From Acidobacteriota bacterium (GTDB lineage Bacteria; Acidobacteriota; Blastocatellia; Pyrinomonadales; Pyrinomonadaceae), in NCBI GenBank assembly GCA_025463135.1, contig JAOAPY010000008.1, forward strand, positions 62,001 to 126,000: 64,000 nt of DNA. The letters are read 5' to 3'. A program made the translations under genes and the position numbers. The notes beneath the pieces are model-generated. The model saw nothing but the letters and a program-made list of their open reading frames with translations. It was not told where the DNA came from and made no database searches. Below, one piece after another: positions 26,161 to 34,039 of the stretch. Each line of letters begins with the position of its first letter. Position 1 is the first letter of the stretch.

Positions 26161-28158
26161 CAGTAACGGCAGATCCAGCACTAACGCAAGCGTCCCATCC
26201 CAGAGCTCCGCAGCGCCGACGACGCCCGGCCACAACGCTGCATGCCGGCCGAGACCTCTCACCAGTACTTCCTGGGTTCCTTCGATTGCGTCGACGATGA
26301 TCGCCTGGCGATCATTTTGCGCGGGCTCTCCGTGAGCGGTCTCTTTGGGCAGATCGCAAACCAGAACTGCCCAACGTTGGCTTGACTGCACCGGTGGTTG
26401 CGCCAGCAATCCACGCAGATCACTCAAGGGCATCGTTTCGTTGCGCCAGTGAAATGTTTGCGCGGATGCAAGCTCCTGCTGCACACCGGGATCCATTTCA
26501 CACTGATCCACCAGCTGACTGGCATCGACGCAGTATCGGTGACCATCAGACACAACTACCAGAGCACGCAACACGCCCAGCGATGCCGGCAGGCGAATCT
26601 CAAATTCCGTTCCCTGGCCCACCTGCGTGCGCACACGAACGGCGCCGCCGGCGCGCTCGATGGCCCTCTCAACAATATCCAGGCCCACGCCGCGCCCTGA
26701 CACGTTCGATACAGTTGCCGCAGTCGAAAACCCGGGCCGAAAAATCAAACGCAAACTTTTGGCGCTGCTCAACAACGTACCTGCCGCGATCAGACCCTGT
26801 TTGACGGCCGCCTGCGAAACAACTTCCGGATCAATCCCGCGTCCATCGTCGATCACTACAACCCGCACTCGACCGCCGTGTGAGCTTGCTTCTATGCGCA
26901 CGCGACCCAGCGGGGATTTGCCGGCCTGAACTCGCTCGGTCGGTGTTTCGATACCCTGGTCCACCGCATTGCGAACCAGATGCAATAGCGGATCGGCAAT
27001 CGCGTCACCGGCTACTTTATCGATCCGCATCTTACTGCCGACGATACTGAATTCTATCTCCTTGCCACTGACGCGCGCGGCCACACGTCCGGCGCGCACG
27101 GCCCGCTGCATGACCCGCTCGGGAGAAACCATCCGCAATTGAATGATCTGCTCTTCAAGCGAAACCAGCGATTGCCGGATCTGCGCGTCCAGGTTTTTTA
27201 ATTCCGTCTGAGAATCCGCTGCCAAATTATCTGAGACCAGGTCGAGCGCCAGGACCGTCTGCCCAAAAAGTTCGTGCGAGGCTGAGATCAGACGATCAAG
27301 TTCTTCGATCTCAATGCGTACAAAGCTGGAAGCAGGCGTTGTCGCAGTGACGGCGGGAATTGACTCCGGCGCGAGCGTGCTTGCGTCGCACTGAGCGGCT
27401 GCGCTGGTAACAGGTACCGTGCTGATAACCACCTTCGGAAAAGTCGCCAGCTCGTTCTGTAGATCGGGCAATGCGAGCTCGGATGAATACAGAATGCGAA
27501 AGCCGACTCGGTCCGGGCGCGAACTGTCCGCGCTCGGCATTGAAGAAATAACGGTGCCTTGTTGGGCCAGGATTGTTCTCAGGTCATGGAACTCTTTATC
27601 AAAAACCGCGAGGTCAAAATGGGCGTTGACGAGGTAGATCTTCTCATCCTGGCGTAGCGCCTCCAACAGCGATTCTTTCTCATTCACGTTCAAAGCCGCG
27701 GCAAAGTCGGAAGGTAAGTCAGGCAGCGGCATACCTGTTTGCACCGGCACATTCTGCTGACTCAAATTTTGGATACTTTGCATGAGACTGGTGGAAGACG
27801 CCGGGTCAGTGCCGGCAGCCATCGCACTCAGGCTTTCCGAGATGGCGTTGGCTGCTTCATCGAGCAACTCCACAAACAAGGCGGCAACCGTGACGCGACC
27901 GGAACGGGCCCCATCCAACAGGGTCTCGGTTTGATGGGCCAGTTCACTGACACTATTAAAGCCGGCCGTTGCCGCTACGCCTTTGATGCTATGCACATGC
28001 CGAAAAATACTGGCAAGCAATTCGCGCCGCACTGGTCCCTGAGCTTCCTGTTGACGGAGTTCTTCCGTGTCGGCGAACAGTTGTTCGACCAGTTCTTCGA
28101 GGTCTACCAGGAATTCGCGTTGCGTGCGCAGGTCCACGGCGAAGATAGTAAGGCGCAA
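26140..28158 (-). CDS. CheA-like hybrid chemotaxis histidine kinase
   Basis: A 672-residue protein with CheA-like order. Residues 20-125 are an Hpt domain with the phosphoacceptor in FRHVHSIKG (His56). A linker follows, then a dimerisation helix region, then an ATPase domain with the N box LLHLVRNAVDQGIETP, the VVIDDGRGIDPE box and GRGVGLDIVERA. The C-terminal CheW-like domain is about residues 530-672. No receiver domain is present. It would phosphorylate a CheY-type partner not seen here. The start is uncertain: a TTG at 28158 lies in repeat array E and a GTG at 28137 is the next candidate. The C-terminal VSVGSS and stop codon come from array D. It lies downstream of nusB. Confidence 0.85.
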   Translation of the reverse strand: MRLTIFAVDLRTQREFLVDLEELVEQLFADTEELRQQEAQGPVRRELLASIFRHVHSIKGVAATAGFNSVSELAHQTETLLDGARSGRVTVAALFVELLDEAANAISESLSAMAAGTDPASSTSLMQSIQNLSQQNVPVQTGMPLPDLPSDFAAALNVNEKESLLEALRQDEKIYLVNAHFDLAVFDKEFHDLRTILAQQGTVISSMPSADSSRPDRVGFRILYSSELALPDLQNELATFPKVVISTVPVTSAAAQCDASTLAPESIPAVTATTPASSFVRIEIEELDRLISASHELFGQTVLALDLVSDNLAADSQTELKNLDAQIRQSLVSLEEQIIQLRMVSPERVMQRAVRAGRVAARVSGKEIEFSIVGSKMRIDKVAGDAIADPLLHLVRNAVDQGIETPTERVQAGKSPLGRVRIEASSHGGRVRVVVIDDGRGIDPEVVSQAAVKQGLIAAGTLLSSAKSLRLIFRPGFSTAATVSNVSGRGVGLDIVERAIERAGGAVRVRTQVGQGTEFEIRLPASLGVLRALVVVSDGHRYCVDASQLVDQCEMDPGVQQELASAQTFHWRNETMPLSDLRGLLAQPPVQSSQRWAVLVCDLPKETAHGEPAQNDRQAIIVDAIEGTQEVLVRGLGRHAALWPGVVGAAELWDGTLALVLDLPLLVSVGSS

Positions 28159-28262
28159 AGAGCCAGGAGCAAAGGGCGAAGTGGTAAGGGCAAAGAGCCA
28201 AGGGCAAAGGGCGAACCTCTTTGCTCTTTGCTCTTTGCGCTTAGCCCTTTGCCCTTTGCGCT
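28152..28262. repeat. Paired 7-bp repeat arrays between nusB and the CheA-like gene (array E)
   Basis: GGGCAAA/GAGCCAA-type units (28152-28212) face CTTTGCT/CTTTGCC units (28217-28262) with almost no loop. The array ends at the base before the nusB stop codon and overlaps the predicted start of the CheA-like gene. Confidence 0.85.
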
Positions 28263-28760
28263 TTAGTCCGCGGAATCCGCGGATTCCTGCGGACCATTCT
28301 CATCGTCAGTAGACTCGATACTCTCGTCGACGTTCGTCTGAGGCTGGTGTTCGTCGAGATCGCGCTTGATCGCATCGAGGATGCCGTTGATAAATTGCGT
28401 TGCTTCGTAGGTCGAGAAGCGGCGCGCTATTTCCAGGGCTTCATTAATCGCAACGGTGCGAGGTGTAGGTTCGTGAAGGAATTCGTAGACAGCGAGGCGC
28501 AGGATATTGCGGTCGACAATCGCCATCCGCGAGATACGCCAGTGCTCGGCGCGCAGGCGGATGCGTTCATCCAGTTCCGTGGTATGCGCAAGGGTACCAA
28601 TCGCCAGGCGCGTGGCAAACTCACGCGCCGGCGCTTCAATTTCAGTTTCACCAAGTTCCGCCCAGTACGTCTTTACCAGATCGTCCGGGGCAGTCTGTGA
28701 AACGTCAGCCGCAAAGAGCATTTGCAAGGCGCATTCGCGCGCCTTACGGCGAGAACCCAT
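28263..28760 (-). CDS. nusB: Transcription antitermination factor NusB
   Basis: A 165-residue NusB, which with NusE/S10 binds boxA RNA in rRNA antitermination. The N-terminus GSRRKARECALQMLFAADVS matches the family RNA-binding helix. The later NILRLAVYEFLHEPTPRTVAINEALEIARRFS block is the most conserved NusB stretch. The C-terminal 30 residues are acidic (NVDESIESTDDENG) and extend past the core. It sits 69 bp after ribH on the same strand, the widespread ribH-nusB order. Repeat arrays lie on both sides of the gene. Confidence 0.93.
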   Translation of the reverse strand: MGSRRKARECALQMLFAADVSQTAPDDLVKTYWAELGETEIEAPAREFATRLAIGTLAHTTELDERIRLRAEHWRISRMAIVDRNILRLAVYEFLHEPTPRTVAINEALEIARRFSTYEATQFINGILDAIKRDLDEHQPQTNVDESIESTDDENGPQESADSAD

Positions 28761-28780
28761 AATGCACTAAGGAAACGGAT

Positions 28781-28878
28781 GGAGTGACAGGGAGACACGG
28801 TGACGCGGAGAAACACCAGGACTCTCGCCCTATTTTCTCCGCGTCTCCGCGACTCCTCGTCCCCGTGTCCGCTTTCCT
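28781..28878. repeat. Paired 7-bp repeat arrays, one arm coding for the RibH tail (array F)
   Basis: The left arm (28781-28814) carries GGAGACA/CGGTGAC/GCGGAGA units and the right arm (28832-28878) the complementary TCTCCGC/GTCTCCG/CGTGTCC units. The right arm is translated on the minus strand as the C-terminus of RibH, including its stop codon. Confidence 0.85.
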
Positions 28879-29387
28879 TCATCCTTTTTAAAAACTTCCT
28901 GGTAAAGATTTACTAATTCGACCGCCGTCATCGCGGCTTCGAATCCCTTGTTGCCCTGTTTGGCGCCCGCGCGATCGATGGCCTGTTCCAGCGTGTCGGC
29001 CGTCACGATGCCATAGATCACCGGAACACCGGTCTGCATGCCTGCCTGGGCGATCCCTTTGGTTACCTCGCCGGCTATGTACTCGAAATGCGGAGTTTGA
29101 CCACGAATGACCGTGCCCACACAGATGACCGCGTCGAACTTACGGGACTCTGCCACTTTCAAAGCCAGCAAAGGAATCTCAAACGAGCCGGGAACCTTGT
29201 AGAGTTCGACGTCGTCTTCCGCCGCCCCTAAACGATCGAGACCATCAAGCGCGCCCTCGACCAGCCGCCCGGTAATGAAATCATTCCAGCGGCTGGCGAT
29301 GATCGCGAAGCGAAATCCTTCCGCGTTCAACCGTCCTTGATGTGTAACTGTTGGCAAGTTTGTCTGTCCCTTATGTCCTCTATGCAA
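28830..29387 (-). CDS. ribH: 6,7-dimethyl-8-ribityllumazine synthase with repeat-derived tail
   Basis: RibH condenses 5-amino-6-ribitylaminouracil with dihydroxybutanone phosphate in the penultimate step of riboflavin synthesis. The 185-residue protein has the substrate sites FAIIASRWNDFI, the KVPGSFEIPL block, then CVGTVIRGQTPHFEYIAGEV with its catalytic histidine, and the C-terminal NKGFEAAMTAVELVNLYQEV. A normal RibH of about 155-160 residues would end near QEVFKKDEG. The extra residues KRTRGRGVAETRRK are basic and translated from array F. The tail may sit on the outside of the oligomer; whether it alters function is unknown. The nusB gene follows. Confidence 0.93.
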   Translation of the reverse strand: MHRGHKGQTNLPTVTHQGRLNAEGFRFAIIASRWNDFITGRLVEGALDGLDRLGAAEDDVELYKVPGSFEIPLLALKVAESRKFDAVICVGTVIRGQTPHFEYIAGEVTKGIAQAGMQTGVPVIYGIVTADTLEQAIDRAGAKQGNKGFEAAMTAVELVNLYQEVFKKDEGKRTRGRGVAETRRK

Positions 29388-29490
29388 CGCAACCTGTTAG
29401 TTTGCTATGCCGCGCGCACGCTAACAACTCGCATTACGAGCAGGGCCTTTTCAGTATAGGGGATTGCCAACATGGCCTCAAGTGACCTCG

Positions 29491-29577
29491 GGAGGAAGGA
29501 GCAGAGGGCAGGAGCAGGCGGCAGGAGCAGGCGGCAGGAGCAGGCGGCAGGAGCGGGTGGCAGGAGCAGAGGGCAGG
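29491..29577. repeat. GGCAGGAGCA-type repeat array, left arm (array G)
   Basis: Alternating AGGAGCA and GGCGGC units (7+6 bp), at least five repeats. Its complementary arm lies at 31097-31136 on the other side of the IS256-family element, so the insertion sequence landed in the loop between two arms. Confidence 0.8.
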
Positions 29578-29591
29578 TAGTTCGGCGGGTG

Positions 29592-29600
29592 CAGTCCTGG
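29592..29600. repeat. Target-site duplication of the IS, left copy
   Basis: CAGTCCTGG (9 bp) at 29592-29600 recurs exactly at 31064-31072, on each side of the element. IS256-family elements usually duplicate 8-9 bp. Confidence 0.7.
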
Positions 29601-29671
29601 GAGGGTGTAAATAGTTTTGTGTAAATGGTCATCCAGCGGCTAACCCGCTAAGGTTAGCAACAGGAGACCAA

Positions 29672-30886
29672 ATGACGATAGACAATGAGCTCATTGATAA
29701 TCTGCTGAAGAACTACAAAAAGCCTGAGGATCTAATCGGCGAAAACGGGCTGTTGAAGCAACTGACTAAGCAGTTACTGGAACGGGCGATGGCCGCGGAG
29801 ATGACCGAGCACGTCGGCTATGACAAGCACGACGCGGCCGGAAACAACAGCGGCAACTCGCGGAACGGCAAATCGGCCAAGACGATCAAAGGAACGTTTG
29901 GGGAGTTGGCGCTGGAGCTGCCGCGGGATCGGAATGGGACGTTTGAGCCGCAGATCATCGAGAAGCATCAGACGCGCTTCACGGGTTTCGACGCGAACAT
30001 CATCTCGCTGTACGCGCGCGGGCTGTCAACGCGCGAGATTCAACAACATCTCGAAGAGATCTATCACGTAGAAGTCTCGCCAGGGTTGATCTCGAGCGTG
30101 ACAGATGAAGTGCTCGATGAAGTGAAGACTTGGCAGAACCGGCAGCTCGAGGCGGTCTATCCGATCATGTATCTGGACGCGATCCAGTTCAAAGTGAGAG
30201 ATAGCGGACACGTCAAAAACAAAGCGATCTACCTGGCGATTGGGGTGACGATCGAGGGCTACAAAGAAGTGCTGGGGTTGTGGATCGCGCAAACGGAAGG
30301 CGCGAAGTTCTGGCTGCAAGTGGTGACGGAACTGAAGAATCGCGGCGTAACTGACATCTTTATCGCCTGTGTGGACGGACTGAAAGGCTTTCCGGAAGCG
30401 ATTGAAAGTGTCTTCCCGCAAACGGAAGTGCAGTTGTGCATCGTGCATCTGGTGCGGTACTCGCTGAACTATGTGGGCTGGAAACAGCGCAAGGAAGTGG
30501 CCCGGGACCTGAAGACGATTTACACCGCCGCGACCGACGTCGAAGCCGAGCAACGACTGGCCGAGTTCAGTCTGAAGTGGGACGCGAAGTTTTCGATGAT
30601 CGCGAAGTCCTGGCGCGGCAACTGGACCCGCGTGATTCCGTTCTTCGCGCACCCGCCGGAGATTCGGAAGGTAATTTACACAACCAACGCAATCGAGTCG
30701 CTGAACATGTCGCTACGCAAGGTGACCAAAGCGCGCGGCTCGTTTCCCAACGATGAGGCGGTTTCGAAACTGCTCTATCTGGCTCTGCGCAACATCGCGA
30801 AAAAGTGGACCATGCCGCTCCACGCGTGGAAGGACGCGCTCAATCGCTTCGCCATCATCTACGAAAACCGGCTGCCGGCGAACTAA
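29672..30886 (+). CDS. IS256-family transposase
   Basis: A 404-residue DDE transposase of the IS256/Mutator group, which moves the element through a circular intermediate. The catalytic triad is Asp169 (MYLDAIQ), Asp235 (CVDGLKG) and Glu342 (TNAIESLN). The C-x2-H motif CIVH at 256-259 is the family mark. The N-terminus contains LLKQLTKQLLERAMAAEMTE and HVGYDKHD, as in other members. Length is normal and there is no frameshift, so it is probably active. The start follows ACAGGAGACCAA. Confidence 0.95.
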   Translation: MTIDNELIDNLLKNYKKPEDLIGENGLLKQLTKQLLERAMAAEMTEHVGYDKHDAAGNNSGNSRNGKSAKTIKGTFGELALELPRDRNGTFEPQIIEKHQTRFTGFDANIISLYARGLSTREIQQHLEEIYHVEVSPGLISSVTDEVLDEVKTWQNRQLEAVYPIMYLDAIQFKVRDSGHVKNKAIYLAIGVTIEGYKEVLGLWIAQTEGAKFWLQVVTELKNRGVTDIFIACVDGLKGFPEAIESVFPQTEVQLCIVHLVRYSLNYVGWKQRKEVARDLKTIYTAATDVEAEQRLAEFSLKWDAKFSMIAKSWRGNWTRVIPFFAHPPEIRKVIYTTNAIESLNMSLRKVTKARGSFPNDEAVSKLLYLALRNIAKKWTMPLHAWKDALNRFAIIYENRLPAN

Positions 30887-30928
30887 GCGCGGAGCTGATT
30901 GCGGCATGAACCGACGACACAAAAAACC

Positions 30929-30983
30929 GGGCTATGGAAACCGTGGAAAAACAAACTACATTTTTCCACCGTTCCCACAGCCC
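30929..30983. terminator. Hairpin in the 3' part of the insertion sequence
   Basis: GGGCTATGGAAACCGTGG plus a run of A faces a run of T plus CCACCGTTCCCACAGCCC, with 20 of 23 positions pairing across a short loop. It could terminate transposase transcription or shield against read-in, but there is no clear trailing T-run after the stem. Confidence 0.45.
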
Positions 30984-31096
30984 CTACTGCTGCTGACAAA
31001 TCAGGACGAAAGCAGCCGGACAGAAACTAAAGACGATCGTTTACACAAAATCCTTGGTGCTGCCAGTCCTGGAAGCGAAAGTCTGGCCCAGCTTTT

Positions 31097-31136
31097 GTCC
31101 TGCTTCCTGCTCCTGCCTCCTGCCTCCTGCTCCTTC
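31097..31136. repeat. CCTGCTCCTGCCTCC repeat array, right arm (array G)
   Basis: About six CCTGCTC/CTGCCTC units complementary to the left arm at 29491-29577. The array ends at the base before the murI stop codon. Confidence 0.8.
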
Positions 31137-31892
31137 TTAGACTGTTACCTGGTCCACCCTTTTCAATTTACTTCCAAAGGCCTTGAAAGCAGCAGTTTTC
31201 ATTTTCTGAGGATCGCCGGAAGTGAGAAAGATATCCGCGCCTCCGCGTGTTAATGGCCACCGCTTGATCTTATTCACCAACTCAGCTGCGGGATCGATCA
31301 AGACTGTGTTTGGCGAGACGCACTCTTTTAAGATCGGAAGAACCGCGGGATAGTGTGTACACGCAAGTAAAATGTGCGACGAGTTTTTTATCGGAGCAAG
31401 TATCGCCTGACATTGGCGGCGCAGCGTGTCGGAAGAAACATCGCCACTCTCGATCAAAGCAGAGAGCGGTTGGGCGATGCGCTGTTCGACATTTATGCCG
31501 CGTTTAGCCAGCGCTCTGCGGTAGACACCTGAAAGGACTGTGCGGCGACCTCCAATCAACGCGAGCCGGCGCGGCTGTGTCCTTTGAGTGAGGCGAACAG
31601 CACTTTCGATTATTCCCTCCAGTTTGAGATCGCCGGACTCGAGCAAAGGAATAACGGTGCTGGCCGCGTTGCAGCCGAAAACAACATGGGTTACGCCACG
31701 GGAACGAAGAAAATCTATTACCGCATTCAGGCGTGCTATTAATTCTGCGCGCGACATTCTTCCGTAGGGTGTTACGCCAGTGTCGGAAAAGTAAAGTACG
31801 GGCACATTGCCCAGCCTGGACTTAATCAATTGGTGGATGCCAAGACCACCAATGCCCCAATCGACGATGGCAAGATAAGAGTTCTGTGTCAT
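31137..31892 (-). CDS. murI: Glutamate racemase family protein
   Basis: A 251-residue Asp/Glu racemase-superfamily protein, most like MurI, which makes D-glutamate for peptidoglycan. Both catalytic cysteines are present: Cys74 in GCNAAST and Cys178 in ACTHYP. The SDTGVTPYGRMS block is also typical. The first substrate loop, usually DSGVGG, reads DWGIGG here: the aspartate is kept but the conserved serine is Trp. Residues around Cys also differ (Ala for Thr in GCNxAS, Ala for Gly in xCTHYP). It may be a true MurI or a divergent racemase. It stands alone with palindromes upstream. Confidence 0.75.
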   Translation of the reverse strand: MTQNSYLAIVDWGIGGLGIHQLIKSRLGNVPVLYFSDTGVTPYGRMSRAELIARLNAVIDFLRSRGVTHVVFGCNAASTVIPLLESGDLKLEGIIESAVRLTQRTQPRRLALIGGRRTVLSGVYRRALAKRGINVEQRIAQPLSALIESGDVSSDTLRRQCQAILAPIKNSSHILLACTHYPAVLPILKECVSPNTVLIDPAAELVNKIKRWPLTRGGADIFLTSGDPQKMKTAAFKAFGSKLKRVDQVTV

Positions 31893-31910
31893 GACGCTAG
31901 ACCATAGCCT

Positions 31911-32113
31911 AAACGCCGAGGGCGTTCGCCAATTACAGCCCAGGGTTGCTTCAACCCCGGGATCAAATTCTCAATAGCCAACGGAACTCTGAAAGAGTCC
32001 GCCAGTTTCTTACCCAAGATTCGCCAACACCTTCGGCGTTAAGTCAGTTGATGCTATCTGGACCCAGGGTTGAAGCAACCCTGGGCTGACATTGGCCAAC
32101 GCCCTTTGGCGTA
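31911..32113. repeat. R6 nested palindrome element (long copy)
   Basis: Successive and mutually complementary palindromes: AACGCCGAGGGCGTT, CCCAGGGTTGCTTCAACCCCGGG, then CACCTTCGGCG, CCCAGGGTTGAAGCAACCCTGGGC and AACGCCCTTTGGCGT. The outer half mirrors the inner half across about 200 bp between murI and the methyltransferase gene. A shorter copy is at 3648-3767. Confidence 0.75.
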
Positions 32114-32125
32114 ATACAACCTCAC

Positions 32126-33442
32126 TTACGGATACGACAGTTTCACTTCCACGCCCTCGGCTACGGGCCCGGAATCAAAAGCGACGATGCGCGCATTCCA
32201 ACCGAGATTCAGAATCTCCATCTTTTGTCCGGCAAAGCGGCTTTCGAGGTACCACTTCATTTCATGCTCGGAACGTATCGGGTTGTACTCCAACATTTTC
32301 TTCCAGTCGGGATGGCTGACCAGCTTTTGCAAATTTGCTTTGAAGTCGGGGTTCGTCCGCCGGCCAAACATGGTGCGCAGTTTATCCCTGATCAACTGCG
32401 CATACTCTTTCCTTTTCACCGGGACAGTGACCATGTCCACGATCAAAAATCGCCCATCGGGTTTGAGCACACGACGCACCTCAGTCAACAACGGATCCCA
32501 GTCAAGATAACGAAACGACATCAGCGAGATGACAACATCGAACGTTGCGTCGCCGAAAGGCAAAGCCGGTGAATTGATTTTCGCAAACTCCAGGTTCTTG
32601 TGCGCCGCGTTTCTTTGCCGCGCCTTTTCGAGAATGGCTTCAGACTCATCGACGCCGGCCCCATATTTTATCCGCTCACTTAAGGCATGAAGCAGCGCGC
32701 CATTGCCACAGCCAATGTCCAGCACACTCAGCTCGCTGGTCCCGGGAAGATGCTGGTTGAGCCATTCCCATTCATCCCTTCTCACGGTGATATCCGTGAA
32801 GGCCGCGTCATATAGTGCCGCCACCTTGTTGTATGAAGGATCGCCCGTCAGGGGCCGCGGCCCAAACATCTTCATTTCTTCGGCGGGCATGAAGCCGGAA
32901 AACTTCACCAGCGAAGCAGCCAGACCATGCGATTTCCGACCCTTGCAGCCGATCGTGTAAAGCACTTCAGTGGCTGCCGTGGCTGAAGCATAACGATAGC
33001 GCGTCTTGCTCCGGGAAAAAGTGGTGTACCAGAAAAAGCCGTAGGCGTTCACGCTGAAAGTGCGGGCAAAGTAAGGCGCAAACCAACGTGCCGAGCGACA
33101 ACAGTGAAAATATGCCGAGGCGTCCGGCGCAAAAGGGATCTGCATTGTTTCCCATTCGTAAGGACTGAACTGTTCAGGAAAAGCAACCGTGCCGAACATT
33201 GGTCCATACATTCCCGAATGACCGACAAAGTGGAATTCGCTAATCAACTTTCCCGCGGATTGTAGGGAGGCAAAGATTTCCAGGACTTCGCGTTTGCTTT
33301 CTACAGCGCGCGAGATGATCTCGCCGGCAAAGCCGCTCTTTTTTTTCTCGCGGGCCAGGGTGTTGGCCACGATAGGGAACTGCCTGCCGCCTTTGCGGTA
33401 GAGGGTTGTGTAGACAATTACGATGACGCGGTCCGGGGACAT
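32126..33442 (-). CDS. Fusion of a caspase-like/CHAT-like domain with a SAM methyltransferase
   Basis: A 438-residue protein in two parts. Residues 200-438 are a class I methyltransferase: motif I VLDIGCGNGALL at 240-251, then LPFGDATFDVVISLMSFRYL, and LKPDGRFLIVDMV. Residues 1-190 look like a clan-CD (caspase-haemoglobinase) fold. An opening strand VIVIVYTTLY precedes FHFVGHSGMYGP with His75, then a strand AYFHCCRSARWF with Cys114/115 where the catalytic Cys is expected, followed by AYGFFWYTTF. The linkage is from motif shape only; a papain-like or inactive domain is possible. I know no characterised protein of this architecture. It is monocistronic and diverges from the plus-strand gap beyond it. 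Confidence 0.65.
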   Translation of the reverse strand: MSPDRVIVIVYTTLYRKGGRQFPIVANTLAREKKKSGFAGEIISRAVESKREVLEIFASLQSAGKLISEFHFVGHSGMYGPMFGTVAFPEQFSPYEWETMQIPFAPDASAYFHCCRSARWFAPYFARTFSVNAYGFFWYTTFSRSKTRYRYASATAATEVLYTIGCKGRKSHGLAASLVKFSGFMPAEEMKMFGPRPLTGDPSYNKVAALYDAAFTDITVRRDEWEWLNQHLPGTSELSVLDIGCGNGALLHALSERIKYGAGVDESEAILEKARQRNAAHKNLEFAKINSPALPFGDATFDVVISLMSFRYLDWDPLLTEVRRVLKPDGRFLIVDMVTVPVKRKEYAQLIRDKLRTMFGRRTNPDFKANLQKLVSHPDWKKMLEYNPIRSEHEMKWYLESRFAGQKMEILNLGWNARIVAFDSGPVAEGVEVKLSYP

Positions 33443-33936
33443 CTCTTAAATACTAACAAAGATTGTGATGATCTTGCCGAACAACTACAGATTCGTGATC
33501 GCCGCCAAGATGCACCTCGGCAAGTGTTTGGGATTACTTCACCGGCGGATAGCATTGATTGATGATGGAACAGGTACCAAACGAAAATGACAGCAGTGCA
33601 AGGAGAAAAAGACAGGCATGGTCCTTGCGATGCAAACAAGAAAGTAGTGCAAGAAACTCGTTGACAAGAAACTTGTTGAGATGGGTTCGTTAGAAAGTGC
33701 GCGCCCGGAATCAACTGGCTGTATAGGGAGGAAACCATGTCTTTTCTGGAAACTTTTGTCCTGGCATTCGCGATTACCTTTGGTTCATTCGCCGTCCAAA
33801 GGACTACTGGGCCATCAGGGTCGACGCAGGCTGATCGCGGAAGAAGCGCGAACGGTGCGGTTACGTGTTCAAGTCCTTGTAGGCTTGATGATCCAAAATG
33901 CCGCTGCAATGGACCTGGAAATCCCAAGGAGTAGAA
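33443..33936. other. Gene-poor stretch with small reading frames of uncertain status
   Basis: A reading frame without a start (about 33455-33555, NKDCDDLAEQLQIRDRRQDA) and a 25-codon frame from an ATG at 33587 (MTAVQGEKDRHGPCDANKK) are visible on the plus strand, but neither has a convincing ribosome-binding site or known family. A slightly better small frame is listed separately at 33737. Confidence 0.35.
33737..33934 (+). CDS. Small hypothetical protein, possibly frameshifted
   Basis: A 65-codon frame begins with an ATG preceded by GGGAGGAAACC, a strong ribosome-binding site. The first 20 residues (MSFLETFVLAFAITFGSFAV) form a membrane segment. After about residue 28 the composition becomes Ser/Arg/Cys rich. 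In the +1 frame the sequence reads LIAEEARTVRLRVQVLVG and LMIQNAAAMDLEIPR, which looks more protein-like, so the original gene may have been about 60 residues with a single frameshift. No family recognised. Confidence 0.3.
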   Translation: MSFLETFVLAFAITFGSFAVQRTTGPSGSTQADRGRSANGAVTCSSPCRLDDPKCRCNGPGNPKE

Positions 33937-33937
33937 C

Positions 33938-34034
33938 GTGGCACGGGCGTCCCGCCCGTGAAGTTGCGCAGGGTTCAAGTAAAGAGGAAGCAAGACTGAT
34001 GCGCGAGAAACATGGGCAGGATGCCCATGCCACA
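33938..34034. repeat. R8 paired palindrome (copy 1)
   Basis: Left hairpin GTGGCACGGGCGTCCCGCCC and right hairpin GGGCAGGATGCCCATGCCAC in inverted orientation, about 50 bp apart. The right end lies 6 bp from the M28 stop codon. Confidence 0.75.
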
Positions 34035-34039
34035 AATCA

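Larger units (their letters stand above)
29601..31063 (+). mobile_element. IS256-family insertion sequence, about 1463 bp
   Basis: The borders are set by a 9-bp direct repeat, CAGTCCTGG. The ends share the core TTTTGTGTAAA in inverted orientation (about 29615-29625 and 31039-31049); outer bases match poorly. The element carries one intact transposase gene and, downstream of it, a strong hairpin. Because the duplication is exact and the gene is open, the insertion looks recent. It lies in the loop of repeat array G, between the ribH start and the murI stop codon. Confidence 0.8.

Noticed and set aside
29405-29632. A 75-residue minus-strand gene
   Set aside because: It is a translation of repeat array G and the left end of the insertion sequence.
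33418-34035. A 205-residue minus-strand gene upstream of the methyltransferase
   Set aside because: Composition is irregular, it translates the R8 repeat and it overlaps the methyltransferase start.
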